NCBI GenBank assembly: GCA_010909165.1
Contig: MU008201.1
Span: 124,001-188,000 of the forward strand
From: Anthoceros angustus
Lineage: Eukaryota > Streptophyta > Anthocerotopsida > Anthocerotales > Anthocerotaceae
Direction: 5' to 3'
Length of the DNA: 64,000 bases
This document shows, one piece after another, positions 60,001-64,000 of the stretch. Both the position numbers and the translations under genes were made by a program. The notes below the pieces were generated by a model. The model saw only the letters and a program-made list of their open reading frames with translations, did no database searches and had not been told where the DNA came from. Within the stretch, counting starts at the first letter, position 1; each line of letters starts with the position of its first letter.

Positions 60001-60937
60001 GCAGCTGCGAACGTCAATCATCCCTGCCTGGCTTCCACAGATCTTACTCAGAAGTATGCATTCCTCCGACAGCTACTCTCGGATTAGTGGCATCTACAAC
60101 ATCCTCTGCTTCCTTATCATCACACCTCACCAAAAACCACCTCCGCAAACTCACCTGCACCACATTCAAGCACAAGAAAACGCCTTCAATAACACCAAAC
60201 CACGAACTCCACAGCACCCTGCTCTGCAAAACCACGCTCCCTCAACTCACCTGCTTCTCAGCCGGTGCGGGCCGCTGCCTGCCATGCCATGCCATGAGCG
60301 GCACGTCCCTGGCCCGCAGCTCGTCCAAACCCTGCCTCCCGCTCCCGGAAGTGCTGGTATCGCTGGGAGTGTTCGGTCCTAGCCGGGAGAAATGCCGAAA
60401 GGAATCACTCTGGCAGGGACTCACGGACCCCCGCCCCCGCAACCCGGCCCGGCACCTGCACCCGTCGTGCTCGCACTCCTTAGGCCTCCTCCCGGCATCC
60501 CGCCTCCAGCTCCGGTGCTCCTCCGGCGACTTCCCTTCCGAGTCCTCCGACCTAAACCGGACCCGGCTGCTGCACGACCAGCACCTGCACCCTTCCCCCC
60601 GCCTCTCGAACGGGGAGTGCGGAGCCCGCGCAGATCCGTGCATGCCCTCGGCTTCGTCGTACCCCGATTGCTCCAAGAACCCGCAGTGCTGATTCTGCTG
60701 GTGCTGCTGATGCTCCGGCTGCGGCTCCAGCTGCTGCTGCCTGAACGCATCGTACGAGTCCTCCCCGCAGTCGAACTCCCTGCTGCAGGCGTCCCGCCTC
60801 CTGTCATGCTGCGCGGGCGCATGCGGCCTCAGTCCTGCGCACCTGCTCGAGGGCTTGGTGAAGAGCGGGAGGCGCGAGCTCCACTGCCGCCCTCGCGGCC
60901 CGCACGGCGGCACGCCATCACCTCCTCTCTCCAACAT
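57029..60937 (-). CDS. KNL2: KNL2 (Mis18BP1-like) centromere licensing factor
   Basis: KNL2 directs loading of the centromeric histone CENH3. Seven exons join in frame: 60937-60251, 60154-60048, 59950-59806, 59713-57605, 57503-57416, 57331-57273 and 57166-57029, for 1110 residues. The SANTA domain spans about residues 230-335: SLRRWFLV, RVAVGGMHTS, ELQTVRSTMIVERIEKSRL, ANGFSVKVVHHFLTGFPFVW. The CENPC-k motif is GRLLVPPLAYW (about 1046-1056), preceded by YGLKISRS, so this is the alpha-KNL2 type. Basic nuclear-targeting clusters include KGKRSRKGR and RKRGVKRQR. The protein is much longer than the roughly 600 residues of Arabidopsis alpha-KNL2 because of a Gln/Arg-rich N-terminal extension and a repeat-rich middle. 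The start at 60937 is the least certain point. Confidence 0.93.
57974..58513 (-). repeat. Twelve 45-bp (15-residue) repeats inside KNL2
   Basis: Residues about 714-893 are twelve contiguous 15-residue units with no insertions, for example ELEEVHPGRQEEDGR, ELKDLHLDIAQYAGI and HLEEVHPDNGWEGGL. The pattern is acidic-Leu-x-(Glu/Asp)-(Val/Leu)-His-x-Asp, then a variable Gln/Asp/Gly half. The DNA units have diverged while period and frame are kept. A weaker three-fold repeat of about 35 residues (ESTETQELDN, ESTEKEELEN, NEVESPKTV) lies upstream at about residues 378-452. Confidence 0.92.
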
Positions 60938-61159
60938 TGGCCCAATGCATCACCTTCCTGCTGCTACGCAATTCGCAACATCCGCCTTCTTGATCTGTCC
61001 AACGGGACTTGCAAGCATACGACTCACGAGCCCCCGAGACGCTCGTTTCTCTCGACTCAGCCGTTGGTATCACGGATCAATCGCCCCATTCACATTCATG
61101 CCCTGGACTCTGCTATACTCACAAGTCGCACGAGCTTGGACAGAGGTCAGGTGAACAGC
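60938..61159. promoter_or_regulatory. Presumptive KNL2 promoter region
   Basis: Sequence immediately upstream of the chosen KNL2 start. No individual element could be recognised. Confidence 0.3.
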
Positions 61160-61490
61160 ACGCTTGTTACCGTATGTACATATGTACTTATGTATATGTG
61201 CATAATTCTATACGTATATACATACTTATATATATACTATATAATAATAATATACATATTATATTGAGGGAAAAAACGATGGGAGAAAATCCATCACGAG
61301 ACAATGAAGGTGGACCTCGGGGGGTCAAGGTGAAAAAGAATGACTAAGCCCTTACCTAAAGTTACCTACTACACCTTATAGAATATATATGTATGTACTT
61401 ATATATAAATATATATATTTATATACATATATATTTATGTAATATATATATATATCTATTCATATACCTATACTACATACATATTTATAT
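61160..61490. repeat. TA-rich low-complexity tract
   Basis: Long TATATA, ACATAT and TATGTA runs at 61,170-61,262 and 61,380-61,490 flank one copy of the 110-bp repeat described next. Noncoding. Confidence 0.85.
61262..61370 (+). repeat. About 110-bp dispersed repeat, copy 1 of 2
   Basis: Shares TTGAGG, GAAAAAACGATGGGA, GGGGTCAAGGTGAA versus GGGGTCGAGGTGAA, and CCTACCTAAAGT-like sequence with 62,940-63,050 in direct orientation. The intervening 1.6 kb has no recognised gene. Confidence 0.75.
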
Positions 61491-62243
61491 GCACATCTTG
61501 CAGAATGACCTAGTTATTTTGGTTGTTTGTAGCACCATGAGGATGCCATGGCGAAGAATATTGAGCGGGTGGGAGGATGGCAGGTGGGAGTGACTGGGGC
61601 AGAGTGTAGGAGGATGCAGGTGGGAGTGATGACGGGTTGGAGTGATTGTTGGAGTGATTGCAAGAGGAGGATGTAGGAGATTCAAGAGGAAGTTGTGGCG
61701 GATGCACGAATAGGCGAAGAGTATTGTGGGTGCCAAAATATGAGTGATCAATCATCACATATAGGTTCTTGCAAAATTTATTGAGGTGTTGGAATTCTTG
61801 GGGATGTGTAGCTGGGCTCTTTGCACCTTCCTTCTTTCCTTTGTTGTGCTTCAAGAGTCTTGCTTATGAATACCTTAGATTCAATAAAGCTTACGATATA
61901 TATGTCTTATTTATATTTGTATTTCTAGTGGGCCACCTCCTATATTAATATACGTCTATATTCTTGTAAATATACAACTAATGCTTTCCCTTGAGACTTT
62001 ATGTAGAAAGAAAAGAGATGGAAAAAACACTATCTACACAAAGGGGTCAACCCAACAAAGGGCACCATGCCAAGGGGGACTAACTCCCGCGATAGCTTTT
62101 CTCAAAAATCTACTACTGCCCTAAGAATCTCATGATCGGGGATAAGAAAGGGCCTACCTACCACAGGCGCCGAAGAAGCCGTCTCCCCTGCGCTAGTCGC
62201 CATCCTATATACCGTGTTCGCCAACGCCTTATAGACAAATACG
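61491..62243. other. Intergenic, no supported gene
   Basis: Contains a GGTGGGAGTGA-type GA-rich stretch at about 61,570-61,700. No family match on either strand. Confidence 0.4.
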
Positions 62244-62438
62244 AACATCAACAGGTGCCGGGCCAAGTTGTGGGGGCGAGGGTCCGTGATAAAGATTTGT
62301 TGATAAAGAACATCAACAGGTGCCGGGCCAAGTTGTGGGGGCGAGGGTCCGTGATAAAGATTTGTTGATAAAGAACATCAACAGGTGCCGGGCCAAGTTG
62401 TGGGGGCGAGGGTCGGTGATAAAGATTTGTTGATAAAG
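62244..62438 (+). repeat. 65-bp tandem repeat, three units
   Basis: Units are 62244-62308, 62309-62373 and 62374-62438, nearly identical. Anchors are AACATCAACAGGTGCCGGGC, CAAGTTGTGGGGGCGAGGGT and GTGATAAAGATTTGTTGAT. Because 65 is not a multiple of three, each unit moves the reading frame. Confidence 0.95.
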
Positions 62439-64000
62439 AAACAAATACGGACACCCGTTGCCTGAAGAAAGACACAATACAAGAAAGAGGAGACCAACCC
62501 CATTCCTGCGATCGTGGTAAGCCTTAGCACAGGCCTTGAGGAACTTCGAGAAGTCCCGACCTATGGCCCTGTGAGTCTCGATGGCGAGGGGGATAAAAGT
62601 GTGGCCGTTATGCATAGGAGAGTACTTGTGGACCTTGGCTGTCATGCAGCCTTCCACCGCCCAACTCGGGGGGTTGAGAATAACATGCTCATAGACACCG
62701 TTACGGGTGGGGTCCGTTACAACTGCAATGGTGTGTCTCTTAAGGCTAACCTTTTCTTGACCCGGGAACCAGGTTTATGTGGCTGGCAAAAAAATCGCCC
62801 TCCTTGGCCACCAAGAACATGACGTCCCGGATGGCGTCATGCGTAGCATTGCGCTGCTCATACAGTGGGCCAGATGGGCCCAGGGTCATCGAGGGAAGCC
62901 CCACAGTTGCAAGTAGAGAGAGAATAGGCATGGGTGATTTTATTGAGGTGAAAAAACGATGGGAAAAGCCCATCTAGGAGGGGACAACCAAAGGAGACCA
63001 GGGGTCGAGGTGAAGAGGAGCAAATAAGCTCCCTACCTAAAGTCACCCATCGCACCCACAATGTCATATGCGTGAAGAATAAACGGCCCGCAAACCACGG
63101 AGGTAGAGGAAGATGCGCCACCCACCGCCGCCGCCTTGTGGAGGATCGCTGAGAGCGCCCGCTGAAGGGCAATTGAAACCCGCTGTCGGAAGTATGCCGT
63201 GAAGTACGAGAGGGACAGCCCCGCACCGTGGTTCACGCAGCATGGTAAGCCGGCACAAGTGACTTGACAAATTTGTCAAAGTCCTCACCATTGCCCCATA
63301 CGCTTCTAGTGCAAGCGAATAAAGAGGTGGCCCGCTTGCATCCTCGCTATATTTGCGACCTTGAGAGCCGCCCAGCAGCCAACCCGGACTGCTAGTGATG
63401 ACCGAGCGAGATGGTGTCCGTGTAGGATCGTAACCACCACATCCGCCATCAAACCTCGTCGCCACGGACAAGGCATCACCGATTGAACGATTGACGGAGA
63501 GTATACATCCGCCTCCTCCATGCCATGTAGCCGCCGCGGCGATGGCGAACATGACATCGCTGGATGGCGCCGTGAGTGGCAATGCGATGACCGGGGACAA
63601 CGAGCAAGGTGTACCCTGTAATCATCGAGGCGAGCCGCACTCGCAAGTAAGGAGCGAAGAAGCCACGGAAGCGAGCCAAGACAGTAATCGCATCGCAGAG
63701 TGAAGGTGGTTGCGCGATGTGAAACCCCGTATGCATGGGCGGCCACAGCCAAGCACCGCGCCTTCCTGCAACAAGAGCGAGCCGCCGCCTTGTGGACCCG
63801 GGATGGAGGGGTCCCGGAGGGCGATCGAAAGCCCGCCGAGCCGCTCGAAAGTAGATGCTCGCAACCCCTCGAAACCATCGAATAAATGTCGAGAAAGGAG
63901 GGAAGTCCTTCCGAGCATCCACCGATAACATGTCCCTAGCTTGCCTCAAGGACGCTTGAGAGAAGGTTCCCTCCTCCACACTGACACGAGATCCTCCGTA
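62439..64000. other. Right end, no supported gene; holds repeat copy 2
   Basis: Includes the second copy of the 110-bp repeat at about 62,940-63,050. Several minus-strand open frames overlap at 63,064-63,979, such as one with GFEGLRASTFERLGGLSIAL, but I could not match them to any family and several frames compete over the same bases. Confidence 0.4.

Noticed and set aside
63064-63979. Minus-strand frames at the right edge as a retroelement or gene
   Set aside because: No reverse transcriptase, integrase or other domain motif was recognised and multiple overlapping frames suggest chance.

Overview
The window looks like nuclear DNA of a land plant, probably a seed-free one such as a lycophyte or bryophyte. 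Evidence: intron-rich plant genes with compact introns of mostly 60-150 bp (eS4, ABCA2-type ABC transporter, LURP-one, Gnk2, Di19, PLAA, KNL2), a degenerate Ty1/copia fragment, and no prokaryotic gene organisation. The exact species cannot be fixed from the sequence alone. Exon joins below were placed by hand from splice signals, reading-frame continuity and recalled family conservation.

Left arm (1-18,548). The end of a ribosomal protein S4 gene converges on a complete 16-exon ABCA2-type transporter gene (1,892-6,406, minus). A repeat-rich stretch follows: about 160-bp direct repeats, a copia RNase H scrap, a 24-bp minisatellite, a C-terminally truncated neprosin-domain gene and a 735-bp tandem duplication. 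Then come a one-exon F-box gene and two tandem LURP-one genes on the minus strand.

Central element (18,555-50,251). This is the main result. A 31.7-kb block is bounded by 27-bp perfect terminal inverted repeats and flanked by a 6-bp direct repeat, CTGCGA. A paralogous empty site with a single CTGCGA lies at 51,437-51,442, in the downstream duplicate of the same flanking sequence. The block is therefore a discrete inserted element. Inside, it is largely GC- and CpG-rich and built from local direct duplications of 0.6-2.2 kb. An inner pair of AT-rich arrays in inverted orientation (about 31.5-32.8 and 44.8-47.1 kb) brackets a segment that holds the one recognisable coding domain, an RPA1 C-terminal-like zinc-ribbon/OB fold (43,251-43,946). 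No transposase, integrase, polymerase or capsid gene was recognised, so its class is open.

Right arm (50,252-64,000). A truncated third LURP-one copy abuts the element. Then, all on the minus strand, come a Gnk2 antifungal-type gene, a Di19 zinc-finger gene with a probable AT-AC U12-type intron, a PLAA/UFD3-like gene reduced to its WD40 propeller, and a KNL2 kinetochore gene with SANTA domain, CENPC-k motif and twelve in-frame 15-residue repeats. The last 3 kb is repeat-rich and has no gene I can support.

The genes do not form a pathway. The region reads as an ordinary gene neighbourhood interrupted by one very large element and by repeated local duplication. Later copies of many duplicated segments are shorter at homopolymers and microrepeats, so part of the duplication could be an assembly or consensus artefact.
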